Part shown: one piece after another, positions 4,988 through 12,054 of the stretch
Position numbering within the stretch: position 1 is the stretch's first letter
How the letters are laid out: each line of letters opens with the position of its first letter
Source: Candidatus Bathyarchaeota archaeon
GTDB taxonomy: Archaea; Thermoproteota; Bathyarchaeia; Bathyarchaeales; Bathycorpusculaceae
Direction of reading: 5' to 3'
NCBI GenBank assembly: GCA_018396705.1
Contig: JAGTQZ010000009.1
Coordinates: forward strand, 158,099 to 222,098
DNA: 64,000 nucleotides
Notes under the pieces: model-generated
Database searches by the model: none
Seen by the model: only the letters and a program-made list of their open reading frames with translations
What the model was told of the DNA's origin: nothing
Translations under genes and position numbers: made by a program

Positions 4988-7375
4988 ATGCTTCTAAAAG
5001 AGGCTGCTAAAGCTTTTTGGCTTCAAGGATTCAACGTGGTGCCTTTTCGCTACGTTTATGAGGGTGGCGAGTTTAGGAAGCGTCCTCTGGTTGATTCCTG
5101 GCAGAAGTGGCAGATGCAGAGGCAAACATTGGAGGAGTTTGAAAACCTCAACTGGAATGATGCGGATGCTTTTGGGATAATCGCCGGTTACCCCAACCAT
5201 GAGGGCTTATACATTGCATGCGTTGATTACGATGTAAAGCATGTTTCGGAAGAGGCTAAAGCAAAAGGAAAAGAGCTTCTTAAAAGGTTTCCAATAACGC
5301 GTATGGAGTCCACGGTTAACAATGGTGTGCACTTGCTTTATTATAGTCGTGTAAAACCGCGGCCTGTTAAAGAGTTCCATGAAAGCCACGCCTTAGAGCT
5401 TATCGCCGGCCCGCAGATAATATTGATGGCGCCAAGCAAAGGGTACAAAGCGTTAAACGATAACTCGCCCACAATCATCGAAGACGTTGAAGGATTGTTT
5501 TACGAGGTTTTAGGTGTTTCGGATAGAAGGCAGCAGCCAACAATTGAGGATAGGGGGCTTCTTGAAGGCTGGCTAAACCAGATACTTCAAGCGTTGAATG
5601 TTAAAAGTGAGGGGCCAAACTATTACTATTGCCACTGTCCATTTCATCCGCCGGACAAGAATCCAAGCTTTGCAATAAATAAGCAGAAACTCTATGCGGT
5701 TGACTATCATGACGGTAAAGTGTACAGTTTGAAGGATTTGGCGAAGGCTTTAGGGTTGCAGTTAGCCGGCTTAAATGAGGAAGGTGAAGGCCAACTTTAC
5801 CGTTTCGCCGTAAAAATTCTAAAGTTTACGCCGATAGCTACGGACAGGCGCACGTATTTAATGTTCCGCTGGAATGGTAAAGCGTGGACGGATGACGCTG
5901 AAGGCTACATTCATGAAAAGCTTGTGGAGGCTGAGGGTGAGGACTTTAAACCTTATCATTTGACAACGTTGAGGGAGCTTGTTCAAGGCTTAACGTTTAA
6001 GGATAACCTTGAGGAGCCGCCGCCCAACCTAATATGCTTCAACAATGGGGTGCTCGACTTAAACACGATGCAGTTGAAACCTCACAGCCCCGAATACTTT
6101 TTCAGAAACGTCATCCACGCGGACTACAACCCAAACGCTAAAGCTGAAAAGTTTCTAAAATGGCTTGAAGAAATCTTGCCAGACGAGGAAGCCCGCCGAT
6201 GCATCCAAGAAATGTTTGGCTACTGCCTGTACAGGGCGTATCCGCTGCATTACCTCTTCTTTCTAGTGGGCAACGGCCGAAACGGCAAAGGCACGTTAAT
6301 GAGAACTTTGATTTCGCTTTTAGGCAGGGAAAACTGTGCAAGCGTGCCTTTGGAGAGGCTTCCAGAACGTTTCCAAACAACAAACCTGATTGGTAAACTG
6401 GCGAACATTGTTTCAGAGCCTAAAACCACCTTTGTAACAACGGAAATAATTAAAATGCTTACGGGAGAGGATTTAATAAGCGCTGAGTTCAAGGGTAAAC
6501 AAAAGCTTGTGCAGTTTACAAATTATGCCAAGCTTATTGTTGTGGCTAACAGGCTGCCGCCCGTAAACGATACAAGCCTAGCATGGTGGAACCGCGTTAT
6601 CGTAATCGAGTTTCCGGTGACAATACCGCCCGATAAAATTGTGCCAAACATAGAGGAACAGTGGCTTGACAGTCCGGAAGAGCGGAGTGGAATCATAAAT
6701 TGGGCTTTAGAGGGGTTGAAAAGGCTGCTTGCAAACAGGCAGTTCACAAGAAGCATGGAAATGTTAGATGTTGTTGAACAGTATAAGCGGTGGAGCCAGC
6801 CCGCGCAATACTTCCTAGACAAATACTGTGAGTTTAAACCAAACTTATGGGTGGCTAAGAAGGAACTGTATGAAGCGTTCAAACTTGTTTGTGATTTGGA
6901 AGGACTACAAATAATCAGTGAAGAGGCCTTCAGCCGAGAGGTAAGAAAAAGGCCTAGAGTTTCAGCAGTGCAAAAGCGCGTTAATGGGAAAGTGACTTGG
7001 GTTTGGGTTGGTGTGGGTTTAAAGGCGGACTTAACGGTGTCATTAAAAGCGGAAGATGTAGGTGTAACAACTGTAACAAGTGTAACAAGTTCTCCGTACT
7101 CGTATAAAATGCAAGAAAACAATAGTGAAGAAGGAGAATTTTTAAGCAGTATAGAAAAACCTGTTACAGTTGTTACACTTGTTACACCTCCCTCTGTTGG
7201 TGAGCTTTTGAAGCAGTTTAGGGCTGCTTACCCTGAATGCTTTAACAACTGTGAGTTTTACGTTTGGTTTAACCGTAAAGGATTGCCAGCAAAGGAAATC
7301 GAAGCCCTCTTCAAGCTGCTGGTTGAACGTGGTGAGGTTTTCAGCACTTATGAGGGTGTTTGGAGGTGGGCTTAA
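4988..7375 (+). CDS. Primase-polymerase / SF3 helicase replication protein
   Basis: 795 residues. Residues 1-180 are an archaeo-eukaryotic primase-type prim-pol domain: metal ligands in ACVDYDVKH (about 77-84) and the late strand ELIAGPQIILMAPSKGY. A DnaG-like zinc motif CHCPFHPPDKNPSF lies near 214-227. From about 340 on comes a P4/D5-type superfamily 3 helicase: Walker A GNGRNGKGT (about 427-435) and the VVANRLPP and WWNRVIVIEFP motifs. It should start replication of element A. After the helicase there is a low-complexity linker coded by a large inverted repeat (7063-7186), then a short C-terminal domain. The N-terminus is homologous to the protein at 35311-38367, but the helicase parts are different. 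Confidence 0.88.
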   Translation: MLLKEAAKAFWLQGFNVVPFRYVYEGGEFRKRPLVDSWQKWQMQRQTLEEFENLNWNDADAFGIIAGYPNHEGLYIACVDYDVKHVSEEAKAKGKELLKRFPITRMESTVNNGVHLLYYSRVKPRPVKEFHESHALELIAGPQIILMAPSKGYKALNDNSPTIIEDVEGLFYEVLGVSDRRQQPTIEDRGLLEGWLNQILQALNVKSEGPNYYYCHCPFHPPDKNPSFAINKQKLYAVDYHDGKVYSLKDLAKALGLQLAGLNEEGEGQLYRFAVKILKFTPIATDRRTYLMFRWNGKAWTDDAEGYIHEKLVEAEGEDFKPYHLTTLRELVQGLTFKDNLEEPPPNLICFNNGVLDLNTMQLKPHSPEYFFRNVIHADYNPNAKAEKFLKWLEEILPDEEARRCIQEMFGYCLYRAYPLHYLFFLVGNGRNGKGTLMRTLISLLGRENCASVPLERLPERFQTTNLIGKLANIVSEPKTTFVTTEIIKMLTGEDLISAEFKGKQKLVQFTNYAKLIVVANRLPPVNDTSLAWWNRVIVIEFPVTIPPDKIVPNIEEQWLDSPEERSGIINWALEGLKRLLANRQFTRSMEMLDVVEQYKRWSQPAQYFLDKYCEFKPNLWVAKKELYEAFKLVCDLEGLQIISEEAFSREVRKRPRVSAVQKRVNGKVTWVWVGVGLKADLTVSLKAEDVGVTTVTSVTSSPYSYKMQENNSEEGEFLSSIEKPVTVVTLVTPPSVGELLKQFRAAYPECFNNCEFYVWFNRKGLPAKEIEALFKLLVERGEVFSTYEGVWRWA
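7063..7186. repeat. Inverted pair of triple 9-bp repeats inside the primase gene
   Basis: TGTAACA occurs at 7063, 7072 and 7081, and its complement TGTTACA at 7162, 7171 and 7180, each set with 9-bp period. The 25-bp arms match in 23 positions as an inverted repeat with a 74-bp loop. Protein code here is repetitive (VTTVTSVTS and VTVVTLVT). The TGTTAC unit returns at 9308 and 10443-10475 in the same element. Confidence 0.7.
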
Positions 7376-7675
7376 ATGGTTAAACTTGAAGTTGTACAGG
7401 GGCGGAAGGCTAAAGGCGACAAGGTTGTGCTGGTGACGGCCCACCGTGAACCCATGCGAATTGAACATGTCTTACAAATCATCAATGTCCTCTTTGAAAG
7501 CGAGGACGCATGTTATCCGCCAAGCGAGGGCTACATGGGACGGAAACTGCTTTACAAGGCGATAACCGCCGTTTACCATGGCGTTCCACTTCCAGTTGTC
7601 CTTGAAAAGTACAAACTGAAACAGGCGAGAAAAGGCCTCCACATCAGCTACCATTTAAAACGGGAGGGAGAATAA
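7376..7675 (+). CDS. Hypothetical element A protein, 99 aa
   Basis: ATG follows the primase stop with no gap, so translation is probably coupled. The product begins MVKLEVVQGRKAKGDKVVLV and is basic toward the C-terminus (KYKLKQARKGLHISYHLKRE). Mixed alpha-beta composition without motifs I recognise. Its last base overlaps the next start. Position between replication and capsid genes gives no firm role. Confidence 0.65.
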   Translation: MVKLEVVQGRKAKGDKVVLVTAHREPMRIEHVLQIINVLFESEDACYPPSEGYMGRKLLYKAITAVYHGVPLPVVLEKYKLKQARKGLHISYHLKREGE

Positions 7676-7959
7676 TGGTTCCTGAAAAAGCGTATGTTTG
7701 TATGAAATGTTTACGGAGGGTGGATGAACATCAAAAAATCATTGTTCACCGTAACGGTGCAGCTTTCCTAACTTTCTGGTTCTGTCCGGACTGTTACCGT
7801 GAGCTTAAAAGCATATTAAACCAGCCGCCCAGCCTCGCGTTTTGCAAGTCATGTTTAGCCTCTTTTCTACATGACTTAATTCTGTGGGTGTTTTCCACAA
7901 CCTGCGAGGATTTACATAAACATAAAATCTCCAAGGAGGCGGAGAAAATTGAATATTGA
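7675..7959 (+). CDS. Zinc-ribbon-like protein, 94 aa
   Basis: Begins MVPEKAYVCMKCLRRVDEHQ; the pairs CMKC (residues 9-12) and CPDC (about 38-41) spaced as in a zinc ribbon suggest one zinc site. A further CKSC occurs near residue 61. The remainder is not recognised. It overlaps the preceding gene by one base and the next by 11 bases, within the same operon. Zinc-ribbon proteins of this size are common in archaeal viruses, usually as nucleic-acid-binding or scaffold proteins, but function here is unknown. Confidence 0.65.
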   Translation: MVPEKAYVCMKCLRRVDEHQKIIVHRNGAAFLTFWFCPDCYRELKSILNQPPSLAFCKSCLASFLHDLILWVFSTTCEDLHKHKISKEAEKIEY

Positions 7960-8275
7960 AGATTCAGAAGCGTATTTACGGTTTAAATTAAAAACGCTTT
8001 TGAAGAGGCAGATTAAAAGAGAGAGGAAGTTTCAAAAACGTTTGGCAGATTTGAGGTTTCTAATCGATAAGTATGCAGAAACCGACGCTTATGAAAGCCT
8101 TCTCAATTTATTAAACGTTGCTTTGAGGGTTTCAGATTTCCATGTAGCCGCCCTCAAAGACATCCTCTCCGACTTTCACAGTCCTCAGTTTATGAGGATG
8201 AGATTCGGCTCGATGAGGCCGACGGAGCCTGGCCACTCCGTTACAATGGAATACGGCTTAAACCGTAAAAGGTGA
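7949..8275 (+). CDS. Hypothetical helical protein before the capsid gene, 108 aa
   Basis: TTG start at 7949 with GGAGGCGGAG just upstream. Rich in charged helix (FKLKTLLKRQIKRERKFQKR) followed by DLRFLIDKYAETDAYESLLN. It ends 7 bp before the capsid gene. Small helical proteins directly before a major capsid gene are often scaffolding or capsid-assembly factors; that is an inference from position only. No protease motif is visible. Confidence 0.6.
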   Translation: MNIEDSEAYLRFKLKTLLKRQIKRERKFQKRLADLRFLIDKYAETDAYESLLNLLNVALRVSDFHVAALKDILSDFHSPQFMRMRFGSMRPTEPGHSVTMEYGLNRKR

Positions 8276-8282
8276 GTTTAAA

Positions 8283-9257
8283 ATGAGTGAACAGCCTGTT
8301 GAACTTCACCTCAACCTAAGCGATTTATTGGAAACTGTGAAAATTGCTAAAACAGGCGGCAAAGGTGAAGTTTTGCCAACGCCAGTCAACGTTAACCGCC
8401 ATGCAAGAATAGCTGAGGCCCTGCGTAGAGGCAGCCTTAAAGAGCAGTGGGAAGCACCTATGCTTGGCGTTGACAAGCCAACCGCCAACATAATCGACTA
8501 TATTTACCGTTCAGACGAGATTCGCGGCCACCCTGGAGACGTAGTCAACCTAACAGTTGTTAAGCCCTTCAACGCTCAAGTGCTTGACACGCCTGGTTCA
8601 AGCTTAACCGCTGTTACAGGAATTTATAGCGTTATTCAAACAACGCTTCGCGAAGCCGGCTTCACCACTGAAATTCCCTACGCAGACGTTGAAAAAATAA
8701 GCGAAAGGCTGATAGCTGAAATTGAAGCTCAAGGGCAGACTGCAATTTTAAGAGCCATCGACAAAAAAATCTTAGACACAATAATAGCGGACACAGGCGT
8801 TCCAGAACTGAACAAGACAACTGCAGCCGTCTACTTTGACGCGGACTGGATAGCGGAGGCAATCCACACCATAGGCAGTCAAGGCAAAACCGTTAAACCC
8901 CAAGACTTTGTGCTAGTGATTAACTCATTAATGTATAAGGATTTGTTTGTAGACGTTGCCGGCTCTCAGCCTATTGTTTTCGCTTTACCAGAAACAATTA
9001 GGGAAGGCTTGATAACAACGCTTTTCGGCGTAAAAATTCTAGTAAGCGATTACTTGCCTACGCACACGACAAACAGTTACAGCGCCTTTCTAATCCATAA
9101 AAACGCTGTGGTGTTTGCGCCTAAACGTGAAATGCTCTTTGAAACTGAAAGAGACACAGCGGCTAGAATTCTGAATTTGACTGGCACCTACACGTTTGGC
9201 ATAGCAATAGTCGACAACAAAGCAATATGCGAAATCAAAACCAAAGCCGTTAGCTAA
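8283..9257 (+). CDS. Putative HK97-fold major capsid protein
   Basis: 324 residues. The C-terminal half has the layout of tailed-virus major capsid proteins: DFVLVINSLMYKDLF, then FGVKILVSDYLP, then AFLIHKNAVVFAPKREM, then ETERDTAARILNLTGTYTFG and a last strand with a conserved-looking hydrophobic pattern. The N-terminal arm (residues 1-80) is helical and could be an unprocessed scaffold segment; no maturation protease gene is present. It would form the icosahedral shell. It is followed 89 bp later by the tape-measure gene. Assignment is by eye from the P-loop/spine/A-domain pattern; a structure prediction would settle it. Confidence 0.7.
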   Translation: MSEQPVELHLNLSDLLETVKIAKTGGKGEVLPTPVNVNRHARIAEALRRGSLKEQWEAPMLGVDKPTANIIDYIYRSDEIRGHPGDVVNLTVVKPFNAQVLDTPGSSLTAVTGIYSVIQTTLREAGFTTEIPYADVEKISERLIAEIEAQGQTAILRAIDKKILDTIIADTGVPELNKTTAAVYFDADWIAEAIHTIGSQGKTVKPQDFVLVINSLMYKDLFVDVAGSQPIVFALPETIREGLITTLFGVKILVSDYLPTHTTNSYSAFLIHKNAVVFAPKREMLFETERDTAARILNLTGTYTFGIAIVDNKAICEIKTKAVS

Positions 9258-9346
9258 AACCAGCGGGACTCTTTGAGTAACCCCCCATTTTCCCCCTTTT
9301 TAGTCTTTGTTACCGTTCAACGTTCAAAAATTAAGGGAGGTGAAAA
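9258..9346 (+). promoter_or_regulatory. Intergenic region with T-tract and TGTTACC repeat
   Basis: After the capsid stop there is a C/T-rich run ending in five T residues (9297-9301), a possible archaeal terminator. Next comes TGTTACCGTTCAA at 9308-9320, identical to 10443-10455 behind the tape-measure gene. The strong ribosome site GGGAGGTG precedes the ATG at 9347. Confidence 0.4.
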
Positions 9347-10426
9347 ATGTTGAGTAGTAATATTTCGATTCATATTTCAGCTGTTGATGAAGCTAGCCGA
9401 ATAATTGAGTCTGTGGGCACGGAAGTCCAGCAAACCTTAAGTGAAGTGAATAGTGTTGTTGAGGAGACGGGGCGCAACTGGAAGGAGACGCTTTTAACTG
9501 TTAAGGATGCAACTAAGGCTTTCAGCGGTTTAACCACAGCTGCGTGGAGCCTTTACCAGAGTATTGACAGAGTTCAGGACATGCAGTTGACGCTTGACAG
9601 GGCTAACTTGAAGGTTAAGGCTACGCTTAATGCTTTAGAAGACGCGCAGAGACGCTACAACGAGGCGGTAGCCAAATATGGCGTGGACAGTTCACAGGCC
9701 AAGGCTGCAGCCGACGACTTAGCTTTGGCTGAAGAACGACATAGACTGGCGGTTGAAGCTGCCCGCGAGGCGCATGAAAAATATAATGAAACGGTTTTTC
9801 AAACGGCTATAATGGCGGTTCCACAGGCCATCACCATGATTTCAAGCCTTTCCGACTTACTGAAAAACTTGAAGCCCACCATTTCAAGTTTAAGCAGTGC
9901 AATACAAGGGTTAAGCAGCAGCTTCACAGCTTTGAAGGGGCCGTTAACTGCGGCGGCGGTTTCCGCTGGAGCGTTTATGGCAACATTCACCGCTGGCTAC
10001 GCGTTACTTCAAGCGTTGCCCGAGGATATTCGCGGCATAGCTGCAGCCTGTATGGTTGCCATAGGCGCGGTTACAGCTTTGGCGGTGGCTTGGATGGCGC
10101 TTCAGGGCGCCATGACTCTTGGAGTTGCAATTCCAATTATTATGGCGGCTGTAGGCTTTGCAGTTGCCGGAATCTTTGGACTCATCCAGCAGGCGAAGGC
10201 TATGGCTGAAGGCGGCATAGTCACCAAGCCAACTTTAGCGTTGGTTGGCGAAAAAGGCCCGGAAGCCGTTATACCATTGCGGAAAGGCTTCAATTTCGGC
10301 GCACAATACATCACTGTTTATCCAACCATCAACATTGGAACAGTTTCAAGCACTGTTGACTTGGAAACTCTACGTGAACATGTTGATAAGGGTATAGCGG
10401 ATGCTCTGCGGAGGCGGCTGCCATGA
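9347..10426 (+). CDS. Tail tape-measure protein (short)
   Basis: 359 residues. An N-terminal coiled coil (about 1-150, rich in Ala, Glu, Lys) leads into several hydrophobic membrane-like helices (about 200-285). The C-terminal signature GGIVTKPTLALVGEKGPEAV (then IPL) is the hallmark motif of tape-measure proteins. In tailed viruses this protein sets tail length and is expelled at DNA entry. At 359 residues it predicts a very short tail. No tail tube, tail chaperone or tail-sheath gene precedes it, which is unusual. The stop codon overlaps the start of the next, truncated frame. Confidence 0.85.
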   Translation: MLSSNISIHISAVDEASRIIESVGTEVQQTLSEVNSVVEETGRNWKETLLTVKDATKAFSGLTTAAWSLYQSIDRVQDMQLTLDRANLKVKATLNALEDAQRRYNEAVAKYGVDSSQAKAAADDLALAEERHRLAVEAAREAHEKYNETVFQTAIMAVPQAITMISSLSDLLKNLKPTISSLSSAIQGLSSSFTALKGPLTAAAVSAGAFMATFTAGYALLQALPEDIRGIAAACMVAIGAVTALAVAWMALQGAMTLGVAIPIIMAAVGFAVAGIFGLIQQAKAMAEGGIVTKPTLALVGEKGPEAVIPLRKGFNFGAQYITVYPTINIGTVSSTVDLETLREHVDKGIADALRRRLP

Positions 10427-10488
10427 GTTGGCAAATAGACACTGTTACCGTTCAATGTTACCGGAAAATGTTACCATTAAAATGGTGA
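10423..10488 (+). pseudogene. Truncated tail-protein start (21 codons)
   Basis: An ATG overlapping the tape-measure TGA (ATGA) opens a frame starting MSWQIDTVTVQCYRKM that ends after 21 residues. In tailed viruses the gene after the tape measure is a distal-tail or baseplate protein and often begins with just such a strand. The frame is cut inside a tandem repeat, so this looks like the remains of a deleted tail module. A chance short frame is possible. Confidence 0.45.
10443..10481. repeat. Three tandem 13-bp repeats starting TGTTACC
   Basis: TGTTACC occurs at 10443, 10456 and 10469, i.e. three 13-bp units (TGTTACCGTTCAA, then TGTTACCGGAAAA, then TGTTACCATTAAA). The first unit is also found at 9308-9320 in front of the tape-measure gene, so that gene is bracketed by a 13-bp direct repeat. 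Confidence 0.7.
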
Positions 10489-10498
10489 GGGGGGCTAG

Positions 10499-10948
10499 GT
10501 GAAAAGGCAAATAGGCGTAAGAATAGACGCAAAAATTTGGAGTCAATTCAAAGAGCTGTGCAGCCAAAACCATTTAAGGCCTAACGAAGCGTTAGAAGCC
10601 TTCATTAAAACATGTTTAGATTATCAGAGCGTAGCTGATGTTTTAAGGAATTTGGAAGGAGCAAACGTTTCGGAAAAAAAGACTTACGAGATACAAGTTC
10701 GGAAAGTGTTAACTGAGCTGGATGCATATTTAACCTATGACATGAAACATGGCGAAGCGGAAAACTATTCAAACATTGTAGGCTGCATTGAAAACATTAC
10801 AAAAATTTTGCCAAAAATCACCAATCAAAACTTAACCTCAGAAGCGGAAACAAAAATAAACGAGGCTTTGGCTTACTACCGGAAAATTTTCGAAAAAGGG
10901 GAAACACCGCCAGAAGACATCATCCTTTTCCGCGTAAAAATGAATTGA
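10499..10948 (+). CDS. Ribbon-helix-helix-like protein of element A, 149 aa
   Basis: GTG start at 10499 with a GAGGGGGG ribosome site. MKRQIGVRIDAKIWSQFKEL followed by HLRPNEALEAFIKTCLDY fits a strand-helix-helix DNA-binding unit in the first 45 residues. The remaining hundred residues are helical (possible oligomerisation or partner-binding part). It lies between the tail remnant and the integrase, convergent with the latter. Possibly an excision or lysogeny regulator; family not recognised. Confidence 0.6.
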   Translation: MKRQIGVRIDAKIWSQFKELCSQNHLRPNEALEAFIKTCLDYQSVADVLRNLEGANVSEKKTYEIQVRKVLTELDAYLTYDMKHGEAENYSNIVGCIENITKILPKITNQNLTSEAETKINEALAYYRKIFEKGETPPEDIILFRVKMN

Positions 10949-11019
10949 AATGCTTAGCCCACTGCAAGTGAAATAAAAGCAGCTTGGAAAGCCTCCTAGA
11001 ATTTTACGAGGCATATAAT

Positions 11020-11868
11020 TCACAAGTTTATGTTTTTCGGTATTTCCGCCAAGCCTTTGAACACCCTATCCTTTAAGTCGGCTATCAAAGCTGGGTTGAA
11101 ATAGTTCCGCATAAAAACACTTCCGCTTATACGGCCCTGCAGAAAGTCTATTTCGCTTTGGCTAAGCCACCTAGTCATAAAGTTTGCATAAAACTCTCTA
11201 ACATCTGGAAACCTACATTTTAAACCTCGCCTTTTAAGACTGTTCCAAACCTTGTAAACCGTAAGCTTCTCTTTCTGAGAAGCAACAGCCTCAACAAGGC
11301 TTTTGGGCACGATGCTTACAAAAACCTTTTTAGTTCTCCTCATAAACAAGTCGCGGAAACGGAAATGCTCAAGCGTTCCATTCTCCACATTATAATATTG
11401 ATGCAAGCAGCCTTTGCCTGCAAGCTCAACGATTAAATTATAACTGTTCACAGCCTCCTCAAGCCTCAACCCCGTTAAAACCACAAAATCCATAAAAATC
11501 CTAAGCTTTGAAACACGGCTCTTAACACGTCTAACCCAAGCTAAAACATTCTGGCCATCAACAGCCTTGGAAATCCTAGCTAAAAGAAGCTCCTCAGGCT
11601 TAACATCCTTCCACTTCAACCCAAAATTTTTAACCAACACTTTAAACTCTCCATGAACCCCCAAAAACTTGGCAAGGCTTGAAAGCGCACACATAGCCGT
11701 GTTACGCATGCCTTCAGGCAACAAACATAAAGGCGTCAAGTCACCCGTAAACAAACAGGCAGCATACTTCTTGGCCATTCGAAACTTCGCCTTAGCAAAC
11801 CTCCACGATTTATGGTTATCCAGCAGAAAACGTTTAAAATCACTCCAATTTACGTGAAAGAAGCCCAA
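11020..11868 (-). CDS. int: Archaeal (SSV-like) tyrosine recombinase / integrase of element A
   Basis: 282 residues. The catalytic pattern resembles SSV-type integrases: box I arginine in VLTGLRLEEAVNS, a C-terminal VREFYANFMTRW block, then DFLQGRISGSVFMRNYFNP whose Tyr is the likely nucleophile. The start (TTG at 11868) is 5 bp from the right att core, the usual place for the gene next to its attachment site. It would recombine the tRNA-Met 5' half (45-bp core) to integrate or excise the element. It is not homologous by eye to the zinc-ribbon integrases at 38.6-41.2 kb. Confidence 0.82.
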   Translation of the reverse strand: MGFFHVNWSDFKRFLLDNHKSWRFAKAKFRMAKKYAACLFTGDLTPLCLLPEGMRNTAMCALSSLAKFLGVHGEFKVLVKNFGLKWKDVKPEELLLARISKAVDGQNVLAWVRRVKSRVSKLRIFMDFVVLTGLRLEEAVNSYNLIVELAGKGCLHQYYNVENGTLEHFRFRDLFMRRTKKVFVSIVPKSLVEAVASQKEKLTVYKVWNSLKRRGLKCRFPDVREFYANFMTRWLSQSEIDFLQGRISGSVFMRNYFNPALIADLKDRVFKGLAEIPKNINL

Positions 11869-11873
11869 AAAAT

Positions 11874-11918
11874 GGTTATGAGCCTGTCGCTCTAACCTAG
11901 CTGAGCTACGGGCCCACG
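11874..11918. repeat. att core of element A (right copy)
   Basis: Exact 45-bp copy of 1848-1892, a 5'-half fragment of tRNA-Met without its 3' half. Host sequence resumes at 11919. Just to the right, on the minus strand, lies an AT-rich TATA-like block (TAATATAAATTT) about 40-60 bp away that was probably the original tRNA-Met promoter. Confidence 0.92.
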
Positions 11919-12054
11919 GTTGATAGATTTTGTTGCGCTTTTATGAAAGTTTTACGGTTGAAATTTATATTAGATGCGGATAACCCTTTTAATTGTCTTT
12001 TCATAGATTGTTTGCTGAATTTCCTATTTGTTGCTCCCAAGAATTGGTGGTTAA

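Larger units (their letters stand above)
1848..11918. mobile_element. Element A: integrated provirus-like element in tRNA-Met
   Basis: About 10 kb between exact 45-bp repeats derived from tRNA-Met. The order is: ribbon-helix-helix gene at the left end, an intergenic region with spaced repeats, small DNA-binding genes, a winged-helix regulator, an AbrB-like gene, primase-polymerase/helicase, three small genes, a major capsid protein candidate, a tape-measure protein, a 21-codon tail-gene stub, another small regulator, and the integrase abutting the right repeat. Capsid and tape-measure genes mark it as head-tail-virus derived, but terminase, portal, head-tail connector and baseplate genes are absent. 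It is either a satellite that borrows packaging functions or a deleted provirus. Confidence 0.88.

Noticed and set aside
4828..5010. 60-codon frame before the primase gene
   Set aside because: Overlaps the primase start in another frame and has unlikely composition (Cys/Arg-rich); no ribosome site.
6138..7122. Long minus-strand frames inside the primase gene
   Set aside because: Antisense shadows of a well-supported gene with clear domain motifs; Ser/Leu-rich composition and no start signals.
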